This document shows, piece by piece, positions 10,749 through 56,730 of a stretch of DNA of 64,000 bases (the stretch's first letter is position 1; each line of letters begins with the position of its first letter). The notes under the pieces were generated by a model that ran no database searches, was not told the origin of the DNA, and saw only the letters and a list, made by a program, of their open reading frames with translations. The DNA comes from Oasisia sp. SBJ-2009 (Eukaryota; Annelida; Polychaeta; Sabellida; Siboglinidae). Where the stretch lies: the NCBI GenBank assembly GCA_964017155.1, contig OZ024857.1, positions 35,237,241 through 35,301,240 of the forward strand. Direction: 5' to 3'. The translations under genes and the position numbers were made by a program.

Positions 10749-13110
10749 TGTGTTAATTTAAGTTTCCCTTGCGATACATGATGACAACTTAAATATCGTG
10801 ACCATTATGAAATTTTGATAATTCCTGTAACTTTGTGAACTGATGTGACCACCTGTGGTGGTTATATTGGTATGACTGTTCATACATACATATATAGTTT
10901 TCTTGTGATAATGTCATTATCAGAACAACTGTCCAGTATTGATAATTCACCATTCTGTGCAACAGAATCGGGTGTGGGCAATTAGTGTGTGCTTTCTGGG
11001 GTACAACAAATATGAATTACCTTGGTAAATGGTTAATGTTTTATAGCAACATGTTTAAATGGGTAAACAGTAAATATCATCACATCTATGATATTGTTGA
11101 GCTGTCTAAGTAATTTGGTATGACTACATAGTATTTCATATGTTATTTTACATTCTTTGACCTTGTTGTTTTTAAATATGTTACATTAATGTCATGTTGT
11201 TTGAGAACATATTTTAGTGCGTATCAACTGCATATCATAGGTAGTCATTGTTGAATAAACAACATATAAATATATAGATATAGTGTGAATGCCTGTGTGA
11301 ATGGTGATACACAAGTTAGAATGTGCTATAATAACTTCTGGTGCGCCAAATTCCATGGAAATCAAGCGGAAGTGCATAAAAAAAGTAAATATAATGGTTA
11401 CTTACATGAAAGAGCTGGATATGTAATAAAATTAATATCTTTAAAATTATGTAATGGACAGGATTCCAATGCAGACTCAAGTCCAATATTGTGAAAAAGG
11501 TAATTACAATAGCCCGGTATACTAGTAACTATTACAGTTGCAGAAGCGATTGAATTGCTTAAGCTGATGTACAATTTCCTTTTTTAATTTTTATATCATT
11601 ACATGCATATGTATCTTATACAAATAAATAATGTTATAGAAAGAACTATCTTGAGATACATGCTTTGTTTGTCTGTTTTAGCACCTTAATATGTAAATTT
11701 GATGCAACTGAAAAATTGAAATGAAAAAGTACAACAAAGACACGTGTATATAACCACATATCAGTTTATTTCATATTTCTAACCACTAATAAATAAATTA
11801 ACTTATGTTGATCCTGGCTCTTGTAGTCATGATGTTTCCAACATATACTTATATTTAAGATGAACTGTGACGACCCAATAGCATGTAATTAATTACCTTG
11901 CCATGCAACCATTTACTAAATCTCAAGCTACATGTATCTTCCAAAATGTCAGTGTACTATTCCAAACACATGTTATTCTATCATGGTGTCACTGCATGTA
12001 ATGATGTATCTTGACCAATCAATGGTTAGTGATAGTGGGCTATGTGGTTACACCCTACAATGGTAACAAGTTTACAAATAAATGTAATTGCTGCCATGTT
12101 GAATACCTGCTGGTAGTTGCATAATTTCCGTCAGGTCATCTCTTTAACTTCTTGTCACATGCTGGCACAGTATGACCACTTACTCAGCCACGCTGGGAAT
12201 AACTCACTTTCTACCACCACTATGCCCCAATATATATTAAAATTAGATGTCACAATTTATGTACATTTATGCAACAAGGCTGAATACGTTGTTACATAGC
12301 ATTATATATTTTCGGCTGACGTAATGTACTTGTCAAGCCATCTCTATACACCAGTGAATTACACCTGTAGTTATTTGTTACAATCATGTGAATACCTGTT
12401 ACAAACTGTAACAGTCTCTCTGTCCAAGTACAGACCAGTGCACTGTATTTAACACACAACAGTCGCACAACCAACACGTGAATCCAAGCAAACACACCTC
12501 ATGCAACATGCACACAACTAACAATATGCTTCAGCACCAGTGAATCAAAGGTTAAGTATAATACTTATAATACTCACAAATCCATCATGACCTCAACCAA
12601 GTGATAACAATGTCTGCTAAATGATGTCAAGTTAAGCACATCACACACTGTGCCTTTTGGCAATAATACAAGATCAACTCACACATGCTTAACCAGACAA
12701 TTATCTCTATAACAGCACGGCACTTCTTTTCTTGTTAGCCACTTGCTTTCTGACACACCAACACTGCTTATTTGGCTTTTGATAAAACATCTATGTGGTA
12801 TGTACAGTAGGCACTGACAGTGTAAGAGTAACCCAAGAACACAGACTATAACTTCTTCAAAGCAATACAACCTTTCAGTTGAATTATTGGAGATATTTTG
12901 CCGTTCAGAAAATGAACTACCAGCAACCCACAAGAATAACCCATGCAAAACATGTATCAATCAACCAATCAGTTTCTACAGAAGCATCCATTTGCATAAA
13001 ATTGTCCTACTATCATGCACACATCTAACATTTAAACTCGGCTAGCTGCTGAATGGTAAACAAAATGTTGGTAACCTAAACCAAGTATGTGTATATAAGA
13101 TTGTTCTGAT
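10749..13110. other. Intergenic, no recognised gene
   Basis: AT-rich sequence with an AATAAA at 11254-11259 and no exon-like reading frame that I can place in a family. Confidence 0.6.
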
Positions 13111-13380
13111 GTGACAGTCAGCAGCAGTCTCTGGCTATATGTGACAGTCGGCAGCAGTCTCTGGCTATATGTGACAGTCGGCAGCAGTCTCTGGCTATAT
13201 GTGACAGTCAGCAGCAGTCTCTGGCTATATGTGACAGTCAGCAGCAGTCTCTGGCTATATGTGACAGTCAGCAGCAGTCTCTGGCTATATGTGACAGTCA
13301 GCAGCAGTCTCTGGCTATATGTGACAGTCAGCAGCAGTCTCTGGCTATATGTGACAGTCAGCAGCAGTCTCTCGACATGG
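13111..13380. repeat. 30-bp minisatellite, 9 copies
   Basis: Units read TGACAGTCAGCAGCAGTCTC then TGGCTATATG. Apart from one G/A site (GTCRGCAG) they are essentially identical. Confidence 0.95.
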
Positions 13381-13862
13381 TTTGTCTGTCAGCTGACATA
13401 CTGTCATTTGGTTCTTGTATCACAACTTAGTACCAGGATGAGGTACCACACAAGACAATCACACCCAGCCTACTGCTCAATTTAAAATAACACAAATGAT
13501 TATGTGGACAAATGAATGTATCCTTGCAATAAATGAGTCAAATAGAGGGTGTATTAGTACGGTACTACTGAAGATGCCAACAACAATAGCCATATCTGAT
13601 GCTATAACCAGCCGTGATTAATATAAGTTGCATTAATTTAATAAACTCACTAACAATGATGCTGGAGTTGAGTGGTGTTAATGTGAAACTAATGCATGAG
13701 TGGGATGAGAGCAGTTTCTCTTTGTTACAATTACAACAGGCACTTAAGCGACATGCACTTGCAATCCATGTCAACAACAGATTCTGTCAGTCTTGAAATA
13801 TGATTGATCCACAGAGTTATCTATGGATTGATCACACAGTGTCTATAAACAGCATAGCTGTA

Positions 13863-13898
13863 TATACAGCATAGCTGTATATACAGCTATGCTGTATA
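13863..13898. repeat. 36-bp perfect palindrome
   Basis: TATACAGCATAGCTGTAT is followed directly by its own reverse complement. A partial extra copy of the left arm precedes it from about 13848. Confidence 0.8.
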
Positions 13899-14201
13899 TT
13901 TATTTCCGAACAGATTCCGCAGTGTTGAAACAAAAGCAGTGACTCCTGTGTTGCCTAGTGTGTGTCCTAACTAAATACTAGGCAAAACTAACAGGCGTCC
14001 AAAAGTTTGAAAAGAACGAAAATCATTCTACAACTGAAATGTGCACTTCAGACTTAAACCACGCAAGTCCCCTGGGTGACAGCAAAACTTCCATCGAAAT
14101 TAAACTCTCCTTTATTTAAGGATGAAGTTTATGCCAAGAGACAACATTTTGGAAGTGATGCTTACAGGGATTACATGTTCTGGAAAGCATTCTTTGTTAC
14201 C

Positions 14202-14336
14202 CTCCTTAAGACTCCACTCCTTAAGACTCCACTCCTTAAGACTCCACTCCTTAAGACTCCACTCCTTAAGACTCCACTCCTTAAGACTCCACTCCTTAAG
14301 ACTCCACTCCTTAAGACTCCACTCCTTAAGACTCCT
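14202..14336. repeat. 15-bp minisatellite, 9 copies
   Basis: The unit is CTTAAGACTCCACTC, each with a CTTAAG palindrome. It lies about 480 bases downstream of the OTULIN-like stop. Confidence 0.93.
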
Positions 14337-14492
14337 CTCCTCTCACCATTTGTTTCACACTGTCAACTCAATCAGTAATTCCACAAGTAATCAAATTGAG
14401 AACAAGAAATACTTCATGTGTTTTTTTCTTCAGGAAACAAATTAATTCCTTAAAATTACTTGATAAACATGCTAACTTTAGATGTTTAACAG

Positions 14493-14498
14493 TTTAAT
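14493..14498 (-). terminator. Candidate polyadenylation signal for the OTULIN-like gene
   Basis: ATTAAA on the minus strand, about 315 bases after the stop codon. An AATAAA also lies at 14111-14116, about 700 bases after it. Which is used is unknown. Confidence 0.3.
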
Positions 14499-14812
14499 CA
14501 ATTGCCAATATTTTCTCATAAAAAATAAATAAAAAAACCTTCAAAATCTGGCTAAAGTTGCTGGCTTATTCAGTAAATAAAATCTTTCATGAGGATGTCC
14601 CATAAAGGCAATCTGACAACCAATCACCACAGAGAAAACTAACCAGTGACAAGATGTGACTGTGACCGTCACCTTCTGTGGATCTCTAGCTATGCAGACC
14701 TGCTGCAGTTTGTACGTAGACACTATAAACTTCCTATTGGCCATTGTCTATAACTTTACTGTCCATCTCCATCTACAACCATGAGTCTGAGTGACCATTC
14801 ACTTGACCACCT

Positions 14813-49048
<34,236 letters not shown>

Positions 49049-49099
49049 GATGTGGCCCAGTGTGATGCCGGTGCCACCGCTGTCTATGGTGCTGTGTGG

Positions 49100-51789
49100 T
49101 GCACTCACAGCACCATCTCATACACAGTACTTGTCCTCATACCCAGCCCCAGGCATTCCTTCCTTAGGGACATGTACACAGCCCTTCTCCCATCCCAGTC
49201 TCTCTCTCCTGCACTCTCCCACCATCACAGACACCCTCTCCCCATTCAATAGTGCCCTCACACTGCATAGCAAATATGTGACTGCCAGTCAGTGGGCCAG
49301 TCCACTATGCCACATGAGGGGTGATGGGCCAGAATGAATCGATCAATGTTTAAGTACTCTGTGCATCCAGGATGAAGCAGCCACAAACAGCCATCAATGA
49401 CTTAACTCCACATAAGCTGGCTGCCCACACATGGGGACAAGGCACATAGTGCTCCCAGGAGACTCAGCAGTGGTCTTTAATTAGTCTATTGTCTGGCATT
49501 CTGGAGTAGGTATAACATCAAAGTAGGAAACTTGTCTATTAATCTCCAAGAATACTAAATGACGAAACACCTGAGATTGGAGAATGATTAAACACAAAGT
49601 AACACAGTCACTGACAAAGGAAGTTGCAATGTTTGCTTCTGTTACAGTGCACTAAACAACAATAAACATGTTTGAAATATCAGTTATTGCAGGTCTTCAC
49701 GTTTTGCTTAATGTTTCTATGTTCCAGTAATCTGGAATGTTTGAGTCTATATACCTTATTTGTCACTGCCTTGGTCAAGCAGAGAGATGACCATTGATAA
49801 ACCCTGTGTGGTGGTCCCTGATCCGGCCGTCCCAGATTCGTCTAAACGCATATCTCACATACGCTTGCGCAATTGCAGTCCAATTTTTATCTGCACTGAT
49901 ATAGCTAGCATTGGTGATATGTCACGCTCGGGTCGAGTTTACTCAAAATGCATTTTTATTTATAACTTGCGAATAACAATCATATTGGAATACTTGATGT
50001 ATTACTAACAGAAACTAGGTTAATAACAACGGAGAATCCTGGCCAGCTACCATTCCCAGATTCTGCAGCTTCATGCTAAATCTGTGACCAGCTGAATTTG
50101 GGTGTTGTGGTCCCAGATTCGGCCGGGACCACATCAGCATTGCTCCTGAATGGCCAGGGTGGGCTGGGACACACCCAGTGGAATGGCAGCAACTGGCATG
50201 TGGCTACTTTATGAGGTGTCCAGGAAGGGACCCAGTGTGGGTCATTAAAGACCTCTGTGTGTTGATTGAGTCTACAATACACATCCAGTCAACACTGACC
50301 AGTGGCACCAGTTAGTCACACCAGCAGACTCAGTCACTCTACAGTTGTTTGAGTATCTTATTGAGATTCATTCTGCATTCCATAAGACGTGGTGTCCAGT
50401 GACTGTAACACTCATGTTTGTTTGCTTTTGTCTTCTCCTTCTGACATGGTTTAGTTAGTGGCCACAATAGAGTTGTCAACCAGTACATTTTACATGTAAG
50501 TCGTATGTACTTTGCGAATTATAAAGGATAACAGGCATACGAAACAATCCTTTTGGATACGTTTTGGACATGATGGATGAAAAAAGTATATATGGTGGTC
50601 ATTACCAGGATGACTGGAAATTGATTTTTAATTGAATAATTGGTCCATCAACCATGGGAGAGCACCATGTTTAGTGCATTTGTGCATGCATCGTGAACGT
50701 GTCAGCATCAGGTGCGTACGAGTGTATAATCATTCGAATGCACATATATACCAAAATTGTGTTTCTGTTTTTGTTTCTATGATTTACAGTTTGTACACAT
50801 TTTTGCAGATCTTATTGATTTTTTCTCATGATCACACATATATGACTTGTCTTAGGTTGATATGTTTAGGCCACAAATATGATGTGATGTTCACCCATTG
50901 TCCATTCCAGGGCCTTTTGCAGGATAATTGTTTTGCTAGTTCCACACTGCTTGGGTGAATGTAAACTCATATACAGTGTACATACAAACCAGTTGACGCT
51001 TTATGACTTGAAATAAACTACAAACACACGTATATAACACCCGTTTTCAAGGCATAACTGACAATATATATTATGACTTTGAAAAACTTTTTTGCTCCTT
51101 CATTTTTAACTGTGTGTTGCTGACTTGCTATTATACAATAAGTGAATGTATACTGTGTAGTTCATATGAAAAATATATAGTATACAGTGTAGTTCCTGAC
51201 AACAAATAATTGAAGGCAACACACATGACACCAGTACATGATCAAGGCCCGTAGACGACGGATCGAAAAGTCGTACTCGCTTCGACAAAAATGCTCCAAA
51301 GTAAGTAAATGATTTTAATCATACTAAAATAAACCATTCTTGGAGCCATGAACAATATATTTACTATAACAAATATACAGTATACTGTTTAGTTACTATG
51401 ACAACAAGTCTGCATTAATAGGAATTTCCAATAGTACAGTACTTTTTTTCAGTAATACAGTAGTTTTGAGAATCTGATAATTTTAAAGCTACAGTATAAA
51501 TGCTAATAATAAAGAAGTATTGCATTGCCATATATACTATACAAGTTATTGATGTAAAGGTGGTGTTCATCCTGTTTAATAAATTAATATAATAAATTAT
51601 GCATATATTTATGTTGTTTCTAGGATGAATCAAAGTGTTCACCTGACCTCATCAGACCAATTAACTCTCCCAGCAACATACGTGTTTGAACAGACTTGCT
51701 GCAAATAGGTTTGGAAAGAGAAGTTCAAAACAAACATGCACAACACTGTGCCTTGAGCTGACATTTAAGAGAATAGTGTAACAATGTAA
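49100..51789. other. Upstream region of the OTULIN-like gene, no recognised gene
   Basis: Contains a 22-bp direct repeat (GTGGTCCC...CGGCCG type) at 49808-49829 and 50104-50125, matching at 19 of 22 positions. The second copy is also part of a TGTGGTCCC/GGGACCACA inverted repeat. There is no supported coding exon. Confidence 0.5.
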
Positions 51790-52950
51790 ATGTAATACTC
51801 ACTGCCAGACATTCTATCTACTGTCAATGTAATACTTACTGCCAGACATTCTGTCTACTGTCAATGTAATACTCACTGCCAAACATTCTGTCTACTGTCA
51901 ATGTAATACTCACTGCCATACATTCTATCTACTGTCAATGTAATACCCACTGCCAGACATTCTGTCTACTGTCAATGTAATACTCACTGCCAGACATTCT
52001 GTCTACTGTCAATGTAATACTCACTGCCAGACATTCTATCTACTGTCAATGTAATACTCACTGCCAGACATTCTGTCTACTGTCAATGTAATACTCACTG
52101 CCAGACATTCTGCCTACTGTCAATGTAATACCCACTGCCAGACATTCTATCTACTGTCAATGTAATACCCACTGCCAGACATTCTGTCTACTGTCAATGT
52201 AATACTTACTGCCAGACATTCTGTCTACTGTCAATGTAATACCCACTGCCAGACATTTTGTCTACTGTCAATGTAATACTCACTGCCAAACATTCTGTCT
52301 ACTGTCAATGTAATACCCACTGCCAGACATTCTGTCTACTGTCAATGTAATACCCACTGCCAGACATTCTGTCTACTGTCAATGTAATACTCACTGCCAA
52401 ACATTCTGTCTACTGTCAATGTAATAAACTAATACTCACTGCCAAACATTCTGTCTACTGTCAATGTAATATTCACTGCCAAACATTCTGTCTACTGTCA
52501 ATGTAATACTCACTGCCAGATATTCTATCTACTGTCAATGTAATACCCACTGCCAAACATTCTATCTACTGTCAATGTAATACTCACTGCCAAACATTCT
52601 GTCTACTGTCAGTGTAATACTCACTGCCAGACATTCTATCTACTGTCAATGTAATACTCACTGCCAGACATTCTATCTACTGTCAATGTAATACTCACTG
52701 CCAAACATTCTGTCCACACTCAATGAAATACTCACTGCCAAACATTCTATCTACTGTCAATGATATAGTCACTGCCATACATTCTGTCCACACTCAATGA
52801 AATACTCACTGCCAGACATTCTGTCCACACTCAATGAAATACTCACTGCCAGACATTCTATCTACTGTCAATGATATAGTCACTGCCATACATTCTGTCC
52901 ACTGTCATTGTAATACTCACTGCCAGACATTCTGTCCACATTCAATACAG
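51790..52950. repeat. 37-bp minisatellite, about 31 copies
   Basis: The unit contains CAATGTAATACTCACTGCCA then GACATTCTGTCTACTGT. The 3' units shift to a TCCACACTCAATGAAAT type. Confidence 0.95.
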
Positions 52951-53798
52951 CTCTCTGATGTCATGTCACAGGGCTACCTGTATTTAATCCATTCAAGCTT
53001 CACACCTTCCTTGACAACCAGCTATTTGATCTCACCCAGGGTGTAGGGATCTACAAAGCCAGGCTGTAATCTCCCAAACAAAGCTTCTTTGTCTTATTGT
53101 TTACGTGTCAAAGAAATTCTGATTGAACTGAAGCAGCTGTTGTCTTTTGTGCATTTCATTTCAACTCAACCAATGGTACTTTCATTGGTGCTAGTAACCT
53201 ACTACACTGTGCTGACGCACCAGCAGGTGAAAGGGTGGATGTGTAGTGTACATTGTGTGATCCAAGAATACACATGTCTACATTATACTATGCAAATGGC
53301 TGTTCAGTAAACTCTAGTCTACTATGCACTTTAGTCTAATTTACAATACAAATTCTTGAAAATTAATATATTTGAAAAATAAATAGAAATAACCTAAACA
53401 TAAGTTAAACACCAAAAGAAGAAGACACTGTCACACAGACATTAAAGAACCGATCAAATTAATTTAGTAAAATATAAAAGTGAGTTATTAGTGTGTCAAG
53501 CATCTACAAGACAGACTGCACGGCCTCAAATTATCAATCTTGATTTCTACTGTTGACAATTTTACCTTGTATGAGGTCAAATGAATGCTCACAAAAGATG
53601 ACTAAACAGAAGTTAAACCAAAATCATACAAAAGTTTAACGTTTGACGTCCCTGAAGCACAGGGCTTTGAAACAACTTTACAGTTGTAGACAAACTCACA
53701 AGTTCACTACTTTATCATATAAAGTCTGGAAACCAAACCATTCATTTCTGGTAAACATTGAGTGTGAATCTTTCCAATCTTTCCTCTGTTCTGCTGAA
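52951..53798. other. No recognised feature
   Basis: AT-rich sequence between two arrays. Confidence 0.5.
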
Positions 53799-53967
53799 CC
53801 TTCTCTTAGATCATTCTTCTAGTTGGAACATATATATTTGTACAGGTTTATAGTAACCTTCTCTTAGATCAGTCTTCTAGTTGGAACATATACATTTGTA
53901 CAGGTTTATAGTAACCTTCTCTTAGATCAGTCTTCTAGTTGGAACATATACATTTGTACAGGTTTAT
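53799..53967. repeat. 58-bp tandem repeat, 3 copies
   Basis: Units start at 53799, 53857 and 53915 with CCTTCTCTTAGATCA and contain TCTTCTAGTTGGAACATATA. Confidence 0.93.
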
Positions 53968-54394
53968 GTGACAGGTGATTAAAGGACTTGATCAGTGTTA
54001 TGTTGGATGGTGCAAAAGTCGAATCTACATGTTTCCTTTGACTACAGTTGTGCCTAACAATGCAGTTTGATTATTACACCCCCTTTAGATAACTGCAATT
54101 GTGGAAGTGCATTAGGCAGTAGACATGACTGGGAGTGCATTAGGACTTCAATAATCAGAGACTTGTGTTAGTCAGAGACTCATTATCACATGTATTTTCT
54201 ACTTTGTTTACTGGGTCCTTGATAGACAGGATTCAAAAACAGAAGAGTTTCTATATGTTCCTTGTTATACTATCTTATTGAGTATTTTCTAGTTTTTTCT
54301 GGGGAGGGCTTATTTTTGGAGGGGGTGTTTTGTAATTCTTAAAAAAGGAATCTGGAGAAAAGTGGGTAGGTGAACAGGCTGGACTTACATGTAG

Positions 54395-54495
<101 letters not shown>

Positions 54496-54716
54496 GAACA
54501 GCTTGATATACATGGATGATAGTGTGTGAAAGTAGTAATTATGAGTACAGTAGAAGGTGGAAGCAGGAACAACAACATGAGAGACATTGGAGGAAGGAGT
54601 TACATGGGACAGAAAACTGGACAGAAAGGTTTTGGTAATCGCAGGCGCAGGCCACAGCTACACATAGTAGAAAACAACTCGGTCAGATTCTAGATACCAG
54701 AAGAAAATGCTATGAC

Positions 54717-54752
54717 CCATTACCAAAATGTCCTGTTACCAAAATGCCATGG
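54717..54752. mobile_element. Fragment of the TTACCAAAATGTCC foldback family
   Basis: Two tandem units, ATTACCAAAATGTCCTG and TTACCAAAATGCC, match the subrepeats of the 61670-62609 element. Confidence 0.45.
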
Positions 54753-54778
54753 ACCCACTAACAATACAAATAATATTT

Positions 54779-54846
54779 AGCTAAATGTACTTCACACACT
54801 GAACACAACAATATTGTAGTGTTCTGCGTGTGAAGTACATTTAGCT
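54779..54846. repeat. 68-bp hairpin with 19-bp perfect arms
   Basis: AGCTAAATGTACTTCACAC (54779-54797) is inverted at 54828-54846. Inside these, ACTGAACAC and GTGTTCTGC also pair imperfectly, giving a stem of about 27 bp with a 12-base loop. Confidence 0.85.
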
Positions 54847-55149
54847 CAACAACATGCAATAGGTGGCAGCACAGTACATTACCTACACAAATACCAACCA
54901 ATCACACTCAAGACCGGAAGATTTAAATGAAGCCTGTACATAATTATTGAGGCTATTTATACAACGAAGGCCTTTATACAAAGTACCTCCAGGTCCAGAA
55001 CAGGCACCTTAATTACAACTTGACACCATTCTGTCTGAATGACAGTCACAAAAGTCTATAATTTAGCATCTTCTCATATATTTTAGTCACCTATACATGA
55101 CTTAATTTTACCAACTACATAGAACATTAAATTCACACAACCTGTCCTA

Positions 55150-55315
55150 TATCTCTATTAAACATACATGCTATATATCTCTACTGAACATACATGTTAT
55201 ATATCTCTTCTGAACATACATGCTATATATCTCTACTGAACATACATGCTATATATCTCTACTGAACATACATGTTATATATCTCTACTGAACATACATG
55301 CTATAATAAATCTCT
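55150..55315. repeat. 26-bp tandem repeat, about 6 copies
   Basis: The unit is CTATATATCTCTACTGAACA then TACATG. Confidence 0.9.
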
Positions 55316-55361
55316 ACTGCACCTCCCTGCACCAACAACACAGGACACAAGGCAGACTTAC

Positions 55362-55650
55362 CTGACTCCCTGTGTGAAAAGGAAGCCATCAGACTCTGGT
55401 CTGGAGTGTACAGGAAACATGTGGGCTCCATGCAGACTGCCTAAATACTTGCATTACACACAACAAGCTTCATGCAGGAAGACTGGGAACTGACTGGGTC
55501 ACAAGGGGAATCACCAACACCTCCTGCCATGACCCAATTAACAAGAGTTGCCTCCTCCCAGCCCAAGCCTGCAGCACTGGGGCAGAGCAAGGCTCACTCT
55601 GACACCTGGCCCAGGCTGTGGGCTAGTTAGGTGCAAGAGGGAATCCAATT
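55362..55650 (-). other. Candidate 5' noncoding exon (minus strand)
   Basis: On the minus strand a strong donor, GTCAG/GTAAGTC, lies at 55361-55356. It follows a stretch of higher GC content than its surroundings. It could be an upstream untranslated exon of the OTULIN-like gene. The upstream boundary is arbitrary and there is no coding evidence. Confidence 0.2.
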
Positions 55651-55811
55651 AAGTGCCACCTACCTGAAGGACTTCTTTGTGTGACAGTCAGCGTCTAGTC
55701 TAGGCAATAACTAGTTCACTAGAGTGTGATGATGCCTATTGCATCACAGTTTCAACTATCAACAATGCTAGACAACAATGTCATTGTATGTATTCATGCA
55801 GTTGCACGCGC

Positions 55812-55912
55812 ATGTGTGTGTGTGTGCGTGTGTGTGTGCGTGTGTGCGTGCGTGTGTCTGTCTGTGTCTGTCTGTCTGTGTCTGTCTGTCTGTGTCTGTC
55901 TGTCTGTGTGTA
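55812..55912. repeat. (TG)n and (CTGT)n microsatellite
   Basis: GTGTGTGCGTG text followed by CTGTCTGTGT text. Confidence 0.95.
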
Positions 55913-56256
55913 AGTATGTATGCATGTGTGTATACAGTATGCACACATGATGATGGTGGCCTGTGTGCACGCACATGCATGTGTGAATGCATCAATCTAA
56001 CTGGTCAGCAGCAAAGAAAGTTGCATGTACACAAAATAGTATAGGGCTATCATCTTAGCAACATGTTCTCCCTGACATTTACATACTCATAATCATATTA
56101 CTTTGCACATTTGTGGTCAATGCCGTGTGACAGCTAGTATGTATACTCTGTGCTGCCAGCAAGTAAACATATACATATTACATGTGAAGATTGCCTTGTC
56201 CCGTGCTGCCACCTAGCAGCACTACCTACTTGAACCTGTTAATGCCACACATAATC

Positions 56257-56319
56257 AGACACAGAGGCAGGTAGGCAGACAAATGTATTTATTGTCTCGG
56301 CCTGCCTGCCTCTGTGTCT
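56257..56319. repeat. Near-perfect hairpin with 13-base loop
   Basis: AGACACAGAGGCAGGTAGGC (from 56257) pairs with GCCTGCCTGCCTCTGTGTCT (ending 56319), with one mismatch in the first 20 bases. Confidence 0.75.
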
Positions 56320-56730
56320 GTGTCTTAAAAAAACTCATGATTTCACAGGAAATACTTATCGACACACCATATTTGTTCACAAAATCCGGTGAATTCACGT
56401 GAATTGAGCCAGTTGAACTCGTGAATTAACTTAAAGAACATGTCAAATCATGGGTCCTTGTTTGCTGGGTAGTACTAGCTGTCACATGGCTTGTCATAAA
56501 TCCAACCATAGAAATTGGTTCGGAAACACAAGTATTGTTTCAAACTACATTCCAGATATCATATATGACTTATATCTGTACTCATCAAATTGATGTTACA
56601 AACTGAACTTCAAAGGACTGCTAAGATACTTTTTAGAGTTAGATAAACAATTTTGCTGTTTCACTAATTAAGTTTATTGCAAAGTCATTTTCTTCATTTT
56701 TACAGGACACTTATAAGAAAATAAAAAACA

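Noticed and set aside
49049..49108. Extension of the OTULIN-like first exon upstream to a GTG codon at 49108
   Set aside because: GTG is not a usual animal start. The in-frame ATG at 49048 has a strong context, and an upstream in-frame stop limits extension.
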